Assembly (NCBI GenBank): GCA_050249955.1
Contig: JBFWPN010000001.1
Location: 62,001-126,000 of the forward strand
Source of the DNA: CAVVIG01 sp050249955
GTDB taxonomy: Bacteria; Acidobacteriota; Vicinamibacteria; Vicinamibacterales; CAVVIG01
DNA length: 64,000 bases
Direction of reading: 5' to 3'
Shown here one piece after another: positions 35,576 to 44,324 of this stretch (the first letter of the stretch is position 1; the number at the start of each line of letters is the position of its first letter). The translations under genes and the position numbers were made by a program. The notes beneath the pieces were generated by a model. It was not told where the DNA came from and ran no database searches. It was given only the letters and a program-made list of their open reading frames with translations.

Positions 35576-38500
35576 ATGGGTCTCGTCGAACGGTTCGTCG
35601 CGCTCGCGCTCCGCCAGCGGCTCTTCGTGCTGCTCTGCCTGGCGGCCCTCACGGTCACCGGCGTGGTGGCCTACAGGCAGCTGCCGGTCGAGGCTTTCCC
35701 CGACCTCACCAACAACCAGGTGGTGGTGATCACCGAGGCGCCGGGCCTCACGTCGACGGAGGTGGAGCAACGGGTCACCTATCCGATCGAGACCGCCCTG
35801 ATGGGCGTGCCGGGGACCCAGGAGGTGCGGTCGATCTCCAAGTTCGAGCTGTCGATGATCACCGTCGTCTTCAACGACTCGGTGGCGGTCTACATGGCGC
35901 GCCAGCTCGTGAACGAGCGGCTCCTCGAGGCGCGCAGCCGGATTCCGGACGGCCTCTCGCCGACGCTCGGCCCGGTGGCCACGGCCTTCGGCGAGATCTA
36001 CCAGTACCTGATCGAGGGCGACGCCATCGATCCCATGGAGCGGAAGACGATCCACGACTGGGACGTGCGGACCCGCCTGCGCTCGGTCCCTGGCGTGAGC
36101 GAGATCAACTCCTGGGGCGGCCTCACCAGGCAGTACCAGGTGGTTGTCGACCCGCGGCAGCTGGATCGCTACGGGCTGTCGCTGCGCCAGGTCTTCAACG
36201 CCGTCGAGGCGAACAACGCGTCGTTCAGCGGCGGCTTCATCGAGCATCGCGACGAGCGCTACACCGTCCGTGGCGTCGGCCTCGCGGCCAACGAGGAGGA
36301 CCTGCGGCGCATTGTCGTGGCATCGGTGGAGGGCGTGCCGGTGCTCGTCGGCGACGTGGCCACCGTCGAACTGGGCGCCATGCCTCGGCAGGGTGCAGTG
36401 ACGCGCGACGGCAGGGGCGAGACCGTCGCCGGCATGGTCATCATGCTGAAGGGCGAGAGCGGCAAGGTGGTGGCCGAACGGGTCAAGACCCGGATTGCGG
36501 AGATCGCGCAGACGCTGCCGGAGGGGCTCACGCTCACGCCGTTCTACGACCAGACCGAGGTGATCGACCGCACCGCCGCCACCGTGCAGAAGAACCTGCT
36601 CGAAGGGTCGCTGCTCGTCGTCCTGGTGCTGTTCGTGTTCCTGCGGAACGTGCGGGCGGCACTCATCACGGCCGTGGTCATCCCGCTCTCGATGCTCGCC
36701 GGCTTCATCGGCATGAAGATCTTCGGCGTGTCGGCCAACCTCATGTCGCTCGGGGCGATCGACTTCGGGCTCCTGGTCGATGGCGCCGTGGTGATGATCG
36801 AGAACTTCGTGCGGCGCGGCCACGAGCCCGAACCGGGCCTGCCGGACGAGAGCGCGCACCATCGCAACATCCGGCGCGCGACCAGCGCCGCCACGGAGGT
36901 GGCGCGGCCGATCCTCTTCGGCGTGCTGATCATCATCGCGGTCTACATCCCGATCTTCGCGCTCGAGGGGCTCGAGGGGAAGATGTTCCGGCCGATGGCC
37001 ATCACGGTGTGCTCGGCGCTGCTCGGCTCGCTGCTGCTGTCGCTGACGGCGGTGCCGGTGTTCGCCTCCTACCTCCTCAAGCCGCACAAGGAGCACGAAG
37101 GGGCCTGGTTCCTGGCGTTGCGCCACCGCTACGGCCGTCACCTCGCCGACGCGATGAACCACAAGGCGCGCACCCTGTCGGTGGCGCTGGTCGTGGTGTC
37201 CGCCGCGCTCGCCTCCGTGCCGTTCCTCGGCACCGAGTTCATGCCGCGGCTCGATGAAGGGGCGATCCTGATCGAGACCCGGAAGCTGCCGTCGGTGTCG
37301 CTCCAGGAGTCCGCGGCGCTTTCGCTCGAGGTCGAGAAGGTCGTCAAGGCGTTCCCCGAGGTGAAGCAGGTGGTCACCAAGATCGGCCGGCCGGACGTGG
37401 CCACCGAGGCCATGTCGATCTACCAGGGTGACGTCTACGTGATCCTGTACCCCAACGAGGAATGGACCACCGGGCGCGACAAGGACCAGTTGATCGAGGC
37501 GCTGGCCCTCGAGCTCGAGAAGGTCCCGGGCGTCACCTTCAACTTCACCCAGCCGATGGCCATGCGCCTGGACGAGGTCGTGTCGGGCGTGAAGGCGGAC
37601 GTGGCGGTCAAGATCTTCGGGCCGGACGCTGCCACGCTCGAGCGGCTCGGCGATCAGGTGCGGATGGCGATCGACCATGTTCCCGGCAACGCCGACCTCC
37701 AGGTCGAGGTGCTGTCGGGCGCAACGCAGATCCAGCTCGACATCGACCGGGCACGCATCGCGCGATACGGCCTGAACGTGTCCGACGTCCAGGAAGTCGT
37801 GGAGACCGCGGTGGGCGGCATGGAGGCGTCCGAGGTGCTCGACGGCGCACGGCGGTTCCCCGTCGTGCTGCGCTATCCGGCCTCGATGCGGGCCGACACC
37901 ACCGCCATCAGCAACCTGCTCCTCACCGGCCCGGCCGGCGAGCGGGTGCCGGTGTCGTCGGTGGCGAAGGTCACCGAGGTGCAGGGGCCCGAGGCGATCA
38001 ACCACGAGAGCGCACAGCGCCGGCTCGTCGTGCAGACCAACGTGCGCGGCCGCGACATGGGCAGCTTCGTGGCCGACGCGCAGCGGGAAGTGGAGGCGAA
38101 GGTGACGTTGCCGGCCGGCTATCACATCGAGTGGGGCGGCCAGTTCGAGAACCAGCAGCGCGCGATGCAGCGGCTCACGTTCGTCATCCCGCTCTCGCTC
38201 GCCATCATCTTCATCCTGCTCTTCGTCACCTTCGGGCGGGTGCGCCAGGCCGGCCTGGTGATCATGAACGTCCCGTTCGCCCTGGTGGGCGGCATCGCCG
38301 CGCTCTGGCTCCGGGACCTGAACCTGAACCTCTCGGCGTCGGTCGGCTTCATCGCCCTCTTCGGCGTCGCCGTCCTGAACGGCGTCGTCCTCGTGTCGGC
38401 GGTGAACCGGCTGCGCGAGGAAGGTGCAGACCTGCGGCACGCCATCCTGGCGGGTGCGTCCACCCGGCTGAAGCCGGTGCTGATGACCGCCACGGTCGCC

Positions 38501-38674
38501 ATGTTCGGCTTCATCCCGATGGCCATCTCACAGGGCGCCGGCGCGGAGATCAGCCGGCCGCTCGCGACCGTCGTGATCGGCGGGATCGTCACGTCCACCC
38601 TGCTGACGCTGATCGTCCTGCCGACCCTGTACGAACTCATCGAGGCACGCGCCAGCAGGGACGCCGACGCGTAG
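35576..38674 (+). CDS. CzcA/CusA-like heavy-metal RND permease (HME family)
   Basis: Proton-driven metal cation exporter, 1032 residues. TM4 carries the HME signature DFGLLVDGAVVMIEN (Asp396, Asp402, Gly403), which distinguishes heavy-metal pumps from multidrug RND pumps. Other typical blocks are PVEAFPDLTNNQVVV after TM1, and the C-terminal STRLKPVLMTATVAMFGFIPMA. Twelve TMs and two large periplasmic loops fit. The gene begins three bases after the adaptor stop and is followed by a response regulator whose promoter overlaps its stop codon. By family, substrates could be Co/Zn/Cd/Ni (Czc-like) or Cu/Ag (Cus-like); the sequence alone does not decide. Confidence 0.93.
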   Translation: MGLVERFVALALRQRLFVLLCLAALTVTGVVAYRQLPVEAFPDLTNNQVVVITEAPGLTSTEVEQRVTYPIETALMGVPGTQEVRSISKFELSMITVVFNDSVAVYMARQLVNERLLEARSRIPDGLSPTLGPVATAFGEIYQYLIEGDAIDPMERKTIHDWDVRTRLRSVPGVSEINSWGGLTRQYQVVVDPRQLDRYGLSLRQVFNAVEANNASFSGGFIEHRDERYTVRGVGLAANEEDLRRIVVASVEGVPVLVGDVATVELGAMPRQGAVTRDGRGETVAGMVIMLKGESGKVVAERVKTRIAEIAQTLPEGLTLTPFYDQTEVIDRTAATVQKNLLEGSLLVVLVLFVFLRNVRAALITAVVIPLSMLAGFIGMKIFGVSANLMSLGAIDFGLLVDGAVVMIENFVRRGHEPEPGLPDESAHHRNIRRATSAATEVARPILFGVLIIIAVYIPIFALEGLEGKMFRPMAITVCSALLGSLLLSLTAVPVFASYLLKPHKEHEGAWFLALRHRYGRHLADAMNHKARTLSVALVVVSAALASVPFLGTEFMPRLDEGAILIETRKLPSVSLQESAALSLEVEKVVKAFPEVKQVVTKIGRPDVATEAMSIYQGDVYVILYPNEEWTTGRDKDQLIEALALELEKVPGVTFNFTQPMAMRLDEVVSGVKADVAVKIFGPDAATLERLGDQVRMAIDHVPGNADLQVEVLSGATQIQLDIDRARIARYGLNVSDVQEVVETAVGGMEASEVLDGARRFPVVLRYPASMRADTTAISNLLLTGPAGERVPVSSVAKVTEVQGPEAINHESAQRRLVVQTNVRGRDMGSFVADAQREVEAKVTLPAGYHIEWGGQFENQQRAMQRLTFVIPLSLAIIFILLFVTFGRVRQAGLVIMNVPFALVGGIAALWLRDLNLNLSASVGFIALFGVAVLNGVVLVSAVNRLREEGADLRHAILAGASTRLKPVLMTATVAMFGFIPMAISQGAGAEISRPLATVVIGGIVTSTLLTLIVLPTLYELIEARASRDADA

Positions 38675-38677
38675 AAT
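38672..38677 (+). promoter_or_regulatory. -10-like element of the response regulator gene
   Basis: TAGAAT includes the TAG stop of the czcA-like gene and lies seven bases before the GTG start at 38685, with no Shine-Dalgarno site. It suggests the two-component genes can be transcribed separately from the pump genes. Confidence 0.35.
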
Positions 38678-38684
38678 TGACGCC

Positions 38685-39371
38685 GTGCACATCCTCGTCG
38701 TCGAGGACGACCCCACCATCAGCCGGTTCCTGCTCCGCGGCCTGCGCGAGGAGAACCATGTGGTCGACCTCGCCGAGGAGGCTGACGCAGCGGAGCAGCT
38801 CGCCGCCGACGCGGAGTACGACGCCATCCTGCTCGACGTGATGCTGCCGGGCGATGCCGATGGCTTCACGCTCTGCCAGCGCCTGCGGGAGGCCGGCATC
38901 GACACCCCGATCCTCATGCTCACCGCGCGCGACGGCGTGGGCGACCGCGTGCACGGCCTCGACCTCGGCGCCGACGATTACCTGACGAAGCCGTTCGCCT
39001 TCGACGAGCTGCTCGCCAGGCTGCGCGCCCTGACGCGGCGCGGCCGTTCGAAGCACGTGAGCGCAACCCTCAGCTACGGGCCGCTGGTGATGGACCTCGA
39101 GGGGCACCGTGTCACCGCCAGCCGGCAGGAGGTGCACCTGAGCGCCACCGAGTACCGCCTGCTGGAGTTCCTGATGCGGCGCGCCGAGACGATCGTCTCG
39201 CGCACGCAGCTCGCCGAGCACGTGTGGGGCAACGAGTACGACCCGTTCTCCAACGTCGCCGACGTCTACATCGGCTACCTCAGGCGCAAGTTGACCGCAG
39301 CCGGGGTTCCGGGCACGCTGATCCAGACCATTCGCGGCCTCGGGTACATGCTCAAGGTGGCGGCCGGCTGA
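38685..39371 (+). CDS. OmpR/PhoB-family response regulator
   Basis: A 228-residue DNA-binding response regulator. The receiver domain (about 1-118) has the acidic pair ED (HILVVEDD), phospho-acceptor Asp51 (AILLDVMLPGDADG) and Lys in DDYLTKPFAF. A winged-helix output domain follows (about 130-226, HLSATEYRLLEFLMRRAETI and YLRRKLTAAG). Start is GTG 38685. Together with the sensor kinase eight bases downstream it resembles CusRS/CzcRS and most likely controls the adjacent metal efflux operon. Confidence 0.93.
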   Translation: MHILVVEDDPTISRFLLRGLREENHVVDLAEEADAAEQLAADAEYDAILLDVMLPGDADGFTLCQRLREAGIDTPILMLTARDGVGDRVHGLDLGADDYLTKPFAFDELLARLRALTRRGRSKHVSATLSYGPLVMDLEGHRVTASRQEVHLSATEYRLLEFLMRRAETIVSRTQLAEHVWGNEYDPFSNVADVYIGYLRRKLTAAGVPGTLIQTIRGLGYMLKVAAG

Positions 39372-39378
39372 ACACCCC

Positions 39379-40836
39379 ATGCGCACACTCTCCTTCCGCG
39401 CACGCCTCACGCTCCGGTGGACCATTGCGTTCGGCCTCGTGCTGGCATGCCTGGGTGGTGCGGTCTACGTCGGCGCCCGGCTGTTCCTCTACCAGGAACT
39501 GGACGAGCAGTTGCGGACCCTCGCCGGCACCGAACTGGCCTCGGCCACCGACGGGGCCGAAGGGGTCCACTTCCACGAGTTCCCAGCGGACGTCGTCTCG
39601 GGCGCGTTCGCCGGGAAGTTCGCCCAGCTCTACAACCGCGAGGGCAGGCTGCTCAGCCAGTCGGCCGTGCTCGAAGGCGGTCCTGCCCTGCTCTCCTCCA
39701 CGCGGCTCCGCGAAGCCTTCGCCGGACGCGCACCGATCTTCGACGTCACCGCCGCGCGACGTCCGGCCCGCATCATCGCGCTGACCACCCGCAAGGACGG
39801 CGACCCGTACATCGTCGCCGTCGGGCTGTTCACCGAACCCGTGGTCGCCACGCTCGATCGGCTCGCATGGCTGCTCGTCGGACTCTCCCTGCTCGGGCTT
39901 GGCGCGACGGCGGCCATCGGCTACGCGCTCGCCACCCGCGTTCTCGAGCCGGTGGCGCACGTCACCGAGCGCGCGGCGCGCATTGCCCATGGCGACTTCA
40001 AGACGCGGCTCGACCCGCCGGCTGTCGACGATGAGCTGGGACGAATGACGTCGCTGCTCAACGCGATGCTGGAGCGGCTGCACGGGTCGGTGGAGGCCAA
40101 CCGGCGCTTTGCGGCCGACGCCTCGCACGAGCTGCGCAGCCCGCTGACCGCCATGCTCGGCGAGATCGACGTCACGCTGAAGCGCCCACGACTTGCGTCC
40201 GACTACCGCGAGAGCCTGATGATCGTGCGCGAGCGGATTCAGCAGCTCGCCGACATGACCGAACAGCTGATGATTCTCGTCCGGGCGCAGGAGGGCCAGG
40301 TGGTCGGCGCCACCGAGGTGGAGCTCGAGCCGCTCGCCCACGAGGTGGCGGCAAGCGTGGCGCAGGCCGCCGCCGAACGACAGGTCACCATCGACATCCG
40401 GCCCATGGCGGACGCGGTGGTGTACGCGGACCGGATGCTGTTCGTGCGGGTCGTCGACAACCTCGTCCGGAACGCGGTGCAGTACAACCGGCCGGGTGGC
40501 AGCGTGGTGGTCAGCGCCGACGTGGAGGACGCAGGCGAGGGCGAATGGACGAGCGCCCACACGGTGCTGCGCGTCGCCGACTCCGGCCAGGGCATCCCTG
40601 AGCCGGAACGCGAGAAGGTGTTCGAACGGTTCTACCGCGTGGAGCGGTCGCGCAACCGGCGGCACGGCGGTGCCGGCCTGGGGCTGTCGATTGCCAGCGA
40701 GGTGGTGCGCCTCTTCTCGGGCACGATTCGCGTGGCGGCATCGTCGCCCGAGGGGACGACGATCGAGGTGCGGATGCCCGGTGGACGGCTGAGCGCGCCC
40801 AGCCAGCCGGTGGTCCCCAGGATCGCGGCCGGCTGA
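39379..40836 (+). CDS. HAMP-containing sensor histidine kinase
   Basis: Membrane sensor of 485 residues paired with the preceding response regulator. TM1 (about 12-34), a periplasmic sensor region (about 35-150) and TM2 (about 155-178) are followed by HAMP (about 180-235), the dimerisation domain with phospho-acceptor His250 (DASHELRSPLTAML) and an HATPase domain with N-box (RVVDNLVRNAVQYNRPG), G1 (VADSGQGIP) and G2 (GGAGLGLSIASEV). All catalytic boxes are intact. The architecture matches CusS-like metal sensors, though no obvious metal-binding cluster is seen in the periplasmic region. Confidence 0.92.
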   Translation: MRTLSFRARLTLRWTIAFGLVLACLGGAVYVGARLFLYQELDEQLRTLAGTELASATDGAEGVHFHEFPADVVSGAFAGKFAQLYNREGRLLSQSAVLEGGPALLSSTRLREAFAGRAPIFDVTAARRPARIIALTTRKDGDPYIVAVGLFTEPVVATLDRLAWLLVGLSLLGLGATAAIGYALATRVLEPVAHVTERAARIAHGDFKTRLDPPAVDDELGRMTSLLNAMLERLHGSVEANRRFAADASHELRSPLTAMLGEIDVTLKRPRLASDYRESLMIVRERIQQLADMTEQLMILVRAQEGQVVGATEVELEPLAHEVAASVAQAAAERQVTIDIRPMADAVVYADRMLFVRVVDNLVRNAVQYNRPGGSVVVSADVEDAGEGEWTSAHTVLRVADSGQGIPEPEREKVFERFYRVERSRNRRHGGAGLGLSIASEVVRLFSGTIRVAASSPEGTTIEVRMPGGRLSAPSQPVVPRIAAG

Positions 40837-40849
40837 GCCGCCGCCCGTG

Positions 40850-41107
40850 TCAGATGCGGCCGGTCTTCAGCAGCTGCGAGATGCTGCGCTGCGCCTTCTG
40901 CTTCACGGCGTCGGGCAGTTCCGCCGCCACAGCCCCGCGACAGAGCCCAATCGTCTCCCTCAGCCCGTGCACGACCGCGGCGCAGCTCGGGCACGTCTGG
41001 CAGTGCGCCTCGATCGCCTCGCACTGCGTGGCTTCCAGTTCGCCGTCCAGGTAGGCCGAGATGCCACCCAGGATGGCGGCACACTCGGGCGAGGCCTGCT
41101 CCGTCAT
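40850..41107 (-). CDS. zinc-finger anti-sigma factor (zf-HC2 type)
   Basis: An 85-residue cytoplasmic protein with the HxxxCxxC zinc site in EAHCQTCPSC and an upstream SAYLDGELEATQC segment, as in ZAS-type anti-sigma factors. There is no TM helix, so it is a soluble, possibly redox-sensing form like RsrA rather than a membrane-bound one. Its ATG overlaps the TGA of the sigma factor gene (41104-41107), the classic pairing. It probably holds the sigma factor inactive until a signal, often oxidative or thiol stress, releases zinc; this is inferred from the family. Confidence 0.85.
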   Translation of the reverse strand: MTEQASPECAAILGGISAYLDGELEATQCEAIEAHCQTCPSCAAVVHGLRETIGLCRGAVAAELPDAVKQKAQRSISQLLKTGRI

Positions 41108-41730
41108 ACATCCTCCAGCGCGTCGCGCAGCATCAGGCGAGCCCGATGCAGGCGTTGTTTCACGTTCGCTTCCGACAGGCCCGTCACCGTGGACACCTCA
41201 CGCGTCGAGAGCCCTTCCATCTCGCGCAGCACGACGATCACCCGGTAGCCCGGTGCCAGCGTCGAGAGGGCCCGACGCAGGCGTTCGCCCATCCATGAGT
41301 CGATGAGCTGCTGATCGGCGGGGCGACCCGACATGTCGGCCACGTCCACCGAAGTCGGCTCCCCGTCCGCGTCCGTGCCCCCCTGCTCGATCGAGGTCAT
41401 GCTGGCCGGCTCGTCGACCCGGCGCCGACGCTTCATCAGGCAGGCATTGCGCACGGTCTGGTAGAGCCAGGTGCGGAACGCCTCGGGTTCCTTGATCTGC
41501 GACACGTGCCGGTACGTGTTCAGCAGGGCGTCCTGCATCACGTCCTCCGCGTCCTCGGGGTGGCCGCAGACCAGGAGGCTGAAGCGATACGCCACTTCCT
41601 GCGCACGCATCAGCAGGTGCTCCATGGCCGCGTGGTCCCCCACCGCGGCCTTCCGCACCAGTTCCGCATATTCGGTACGTGCCACGTCGCCGCGTGAGGG
41701 ATGCGCGGACAGCGAATTGGTGACAGTCAC
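41104..41730 (-). CDS. ECF-family RNA polymerase sigma factor
   Basis: A 208-residue extracytoplasmic-function sigma factor. Region 2 (about 25-95) has HPEDAEDVMQDALLNTYRH and FRTWLYQTVRNACLMKRRRR; region 4 (about 145-205) has YRVIVVLREMEGLSTREVS and the HTH SEANVKQRLHRARLMLRD. Start is GTG 41730 with TACAAT six bases upstream. It is followed with ATGA overlap by its likely anti-sigma factor and diverges from the third RND operon, which it may regulate. The sequence does not show the target promoters. Confidence 0.92.
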   Translation of the reverse strand: MTVTNSLSAHPSRGDVARTEYAELVRKAAVGDHAAMEHLLMRAQEVAYRFSLLVCGHPEDAEDVMQDALLNTYRHVSQIKEPEAFRTWLYQTVRNACLMKRRRRVDEPASMTSIEQGGTDADGEPTSVDVADMSGRPADQQLIDSWMGERLRRALSTLAPGYRVIVVLREMEGLSTREVSTVTGLSEANVKQRLHRARLMLRDALEDV

Positions 41731-41736
41731 GCGCTG

Positions 41737-41742
41737 ATTGTA
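41737..41742 (-). promoter_or_regulatory. -10-like element of the ECF sigma factor gene
   Basis: TACAAT on the minus strand, six bases before the GTG start at 41730, with no Shine-Dalgarno site between. Predicts a leaderless transcript. The same 53-base gap must also hold the promoter of the divergent TolC gene. Confidence 0.4.
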
Positions 41743-41783
41743 CCGGTGTCACCACTCCCGGGGCACGTGCATCTGTCGGGGCG

Positions 41784-43121
41784 ATGACCCGCACGGCACT
41801 GCTGCTCTGTCTCGGTATCGGCCTGTTCGCGCCGGACGCCCCGTCGTTCGCCCAGGCCGCCGACCCTCTCCCACTCGAACGTGCGCTGACCGAGGCGCTG
41901 CAGGCGAACCCCTCGCTGCAGGCGGCACGTGCCGGCGCTGACGCCAGCGCGAGCGGCGTGGACGCCGTTCGCGCGGCCTGGTACCCCCGCATCTCGTTCG
42001 TCGAGGGCTGGCAGCGCGGCAACCAGCCGATCTTCGTGTTCAGCTCGCTGCTCGCGAGCCGCCGCTTCGCGGCCAGCAACTTCGCCATCGATCAACTGAA
42101 CCATCCGGATCCTCTCGGGTACTTCCACGCCACCACCTCGATCGAGCAGCTGGTGATCGACGGCGGCGCCAGGCGTGCGGCCGTCGACCAGGCGCTGGCC
42201 TCGAAGCAGGGGGCCGAGCAGGGCGTGCGCGAGGCAGCCCACGCGCTGGCTGCGGGAGTGACCGAGGCGTACGGTCGCGTGCTCGCAATCCAGGCCGAGC
42301 GGAAGGCGGCCGCCGCAGCGCTGGACGCCGGACGTGAAGACCTCGCCCGTGCACGTCGACGCCGCGATGCAGGACTGGCCACCGAGGCCGACGTGCTCGC
42401 CCTCGCGGTGCACGTGGCCGACATGGAGCAGCGCGTGGTGCAGGCCGACGGCGACACGGTGATTGCCCGCGCGCACGTGAACAGGCTGACGGGCGCCCCG
42501 ATCGACCGCGTCTTCGAGGCGGTCGAGCCGGCCGGGATGGTCGAGGCCTCGCTGCCCGCGCTGACCGCGCTGCTGGCCGAGGCCGAACAGAATCGCCCGG
42601 ACCTGGCGCGCGCCGAGGCGGCGACGCGCGGGGCCGACAGTGCTCGCCGCGCGGCGCGCTCGGCGTTCCTGCCGCGCGTGGCGGCCCAGGCAGCCTTCGA
42701 CGTGAGCGGCACGAGGTTCACCGATCGCGCCTCGTCATGGCTGGTCGGTGGCGAAGTCCGCTGGTCGCTGGCGCTGGCCGGCGCCGAGAAGGCACAGCTC
42801 ACCGCGGCCACGGCCGCCGTGACCCGGGCCCGCGCCGAGCGTGAAGATCTCCGGGCGCAGGTGCAGGTCGACGTCGTCTCGGCCGTCCAGCGCCTCCAGA
42901 CGGCACGCGCGCGTCAGGCCGTCGGTCGTGCAACGGTGGAGCAGGCACGCGAGAGCCAGCGCATCGTGCGCGACCGGTACGACGCCGGACTCGCCCCCGT
43001 GAACGACCTGCTCCGGGCCGCAACTGCCGTCCTCGACGCCGAGGCGCGGCGCACCGCCGCCTTCGTGGATGCACTCACCGCCCGCGCGCAACTCGACCGC
43101 GCGCTCGGGCGCCAGCCGTAA
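41784..43121 (+). CDS. TolC-family outer-membrane efflux protein
   Basis: Outer-membrane channel of the third RND system, 445 residues. Signal peptide about 1-23 (ending SFAQA), then two outer membrane efflux protein repeats (PLPLERALTEALQANPSLQ near the start; VEQARESQRIVRDRYDAGLA near the end, the usual TolC C-terminal motif). The N-terminal region KTxW-type segment reads YPRISFVEGWQRGNQP. It diverges from the ECF sigma factor gene and is followed 12 bases later by its adaptor gene. Confidence 0.88.
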   Translation: MTRTALLLCLGIGLFAPDAPSFAQAADPLPLERALTEALQANPSLQAARAGADASASGVDAVRAAWYPRISFVEGWQRGNQPIFVFSSLLASRRFAASNFAIDQLNHPDPLGYFHATTSIEQLVIDGGARRAAVDQALASKQGAEQGVREAAHALAAGVTEAYGRVLAIQAERKAAAAALDAGREDLARARRRRDAGLATEADVLALAVHVADMEQRVVQADGDTVIARAHVNRLTGAPIDRVFEAVEPAGMVEASLPALTALLAEAEQNRPDLARAEAATRGADSARRAARSAFLPRVAAQAAFDVSGTRFTDRASSWLVGGEVRWSLALAGAEKAQLTAATAAVTRARAEREDLRAQVQVDVVSAVQRLQTARARQAVGRATVEQARESQRIVRDRYDAGLAPVNDLLRAATAVLDAEARRTAAFVDALTARAQLDRALGRQP

Positions 43122-43133
43122 AAGGAACCCACA

Positions 43134-44324
43134 GTGAAAGCTCTCACCCTCTCGTTCCTGCTCCTCCCGCTGCTCGTCGCGGCCGGCTGCTCGCATGAAG
43201 CCGCCCAGCCGCCAATGGAGAAGGCGGAGCCCATCGGCGTGACCACGGTACGCGTGGCGCCAACCGACCTGCCCAACACTTTCGAGGCCGGTGGCATCGT
43301 CCGGGCGCGATACACGGCGACGGTCGCAAGCCGGGTGATGGCACCGGTCACGGCCGTGCACGTGCGCGCCGGCGATCGCGTCCGGCGGGGAGCCCCGTTG
43401 ATCGACCTGGACTCCCGCGAGATGCGGGCATACCACGAACGCTCGGTCGCAGCCGCCGAGGCGGCTGACCGCGGGGTGAACGCCGCCGAGGCCGACCTCG
43501 TCTCCGCGCAGGCAGGCCTGACCCTCGCTCGCGCCACGCACCGCCGCATCTCCGACCTTGCGGACAAGAAGTCCGCGACAGCGAACGAACTGGACCAGGC
43601 CGTGGCCGCGCTGGCAGCCGCCGAAGCGCAGGTGCAGGGGGCCGAGGCGCGCCGCGCCTCGGCCCGGGCCACACGCGACGCCGCCCAGGCCGCTGGCGCC
43701 GCGACCGACGCGGGCCTGAGCTACACCCGCCTCACCGCCCCCTTCGACGGCATCGTCACGCAGCGGCTCGTCGACCCCGGGACCATGGCCACGCCGGGTG
43801 CGCCGCTCGTCACGCTGGAAGACCCGCAGCAGTTCCGCGTCGAGGCGCTGATGGACGAGACACGCGCCAGCCAGGTGGCCGTGGGTACGCTCGTCGAGGT
43901 CGCCGTGAGCCAGGGCGACCTGGCCGCCTCATGGTCGTCGGCCGCCGTCACCGAGATCGCACGGGTCGATCCCGCATCGCACGCCTTCACCGTGAAGGTG
44001 GATCTGCCGGACGAGATGCGCACCCGCTCGGGCACCTTCGCCCGGATCCGCGTCACCGGCGCGAGCCGGCGCGTGCTCGCGATCCCGACCTCGGCCGTGA
44101 TCCATCGCGGACAGCTGTCGTTCGTCTTCGCGGTGGCCCCGGGCAGCGTCGCGCGGCTGCGCGCCGTCTCCACCGGCGCCACGCGCGGAGAGATGGTGGA
44201 AGTGCTGGCCGGGCTCGCAGAGGGCGACACCGTCGTCACGGGCCCTCCGCCGGCCCTGGTTGATGGACGCCCGGTGCAGCCGGCTGGCGGCGTGGCGGCG
44301 GCGCAGGCTGGAGCAGGACGATGA
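43134..44324 (+). CDS. RND efflux periplasmic adaptor, lipoprotein
   Basis: Membrane fusion protein of 396 residues with a lipobox V-A-A-G-C at Cys19. The barrel-sandwich part (about 60-230) begins TVASRVMAPVTAVHVRAGDRV and is interrupted by a long Ala-rich helical hairpin (about 100-185). Beta-barrel and membrane-proximal domains follow. GTG 43134 has AAGGAA eight bases upstream. The stop overlaps the start of the permease gene (ATGA at 44321-44324), so expression is coupled. Confidence 0.9.
   Translation: MKALTLSFLLLPLLVAAGCSHEAAQPPMEKAEPIGVTTVRVAPTDLPNTFEAGGIVRARYTATVASRVMAPVTAVHVRAGDRVRRGAPLIDLDSREMRAYHERSVAAAEAADRGVNAAEADLVSAQAGLTLARATHRRISDLADKKSATANELDQAVAALAAAEAQVQGAEARRASARATRDAAQAAGAATDAGLSYTRLTAPFDGIVTQRLVDPGTMATPGAPLVTLEDPQQFRVEALMDETRASQVAVGTLVEVAVSQGDLAASWSSAAVTEIARVDPASHAFTVKVDLPDEMRTRSGTFARIRVTGASRRVLAIPTSAVIHRGQLSFVFAVAPGSVARLRAVSTGATRGEMVEVLAGLAEGDTVVTGPPPALVDGRPVQPAGGVAAAQAGAGR

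Noticed and set aside
34310..38440. A 1376-codon open frame on the minus strand opposite the CzcB/CzcA-like genes
   Set aside because: It mirrors two well-supported genes, is rich in His/Arg/Asp as expected from antisense of GC-rich coding DNA, and has no recognisable domain. The same holds for long opposite-strand frames at 3422-5983, 16801-19338, 43721-46051 and 60678-63236.
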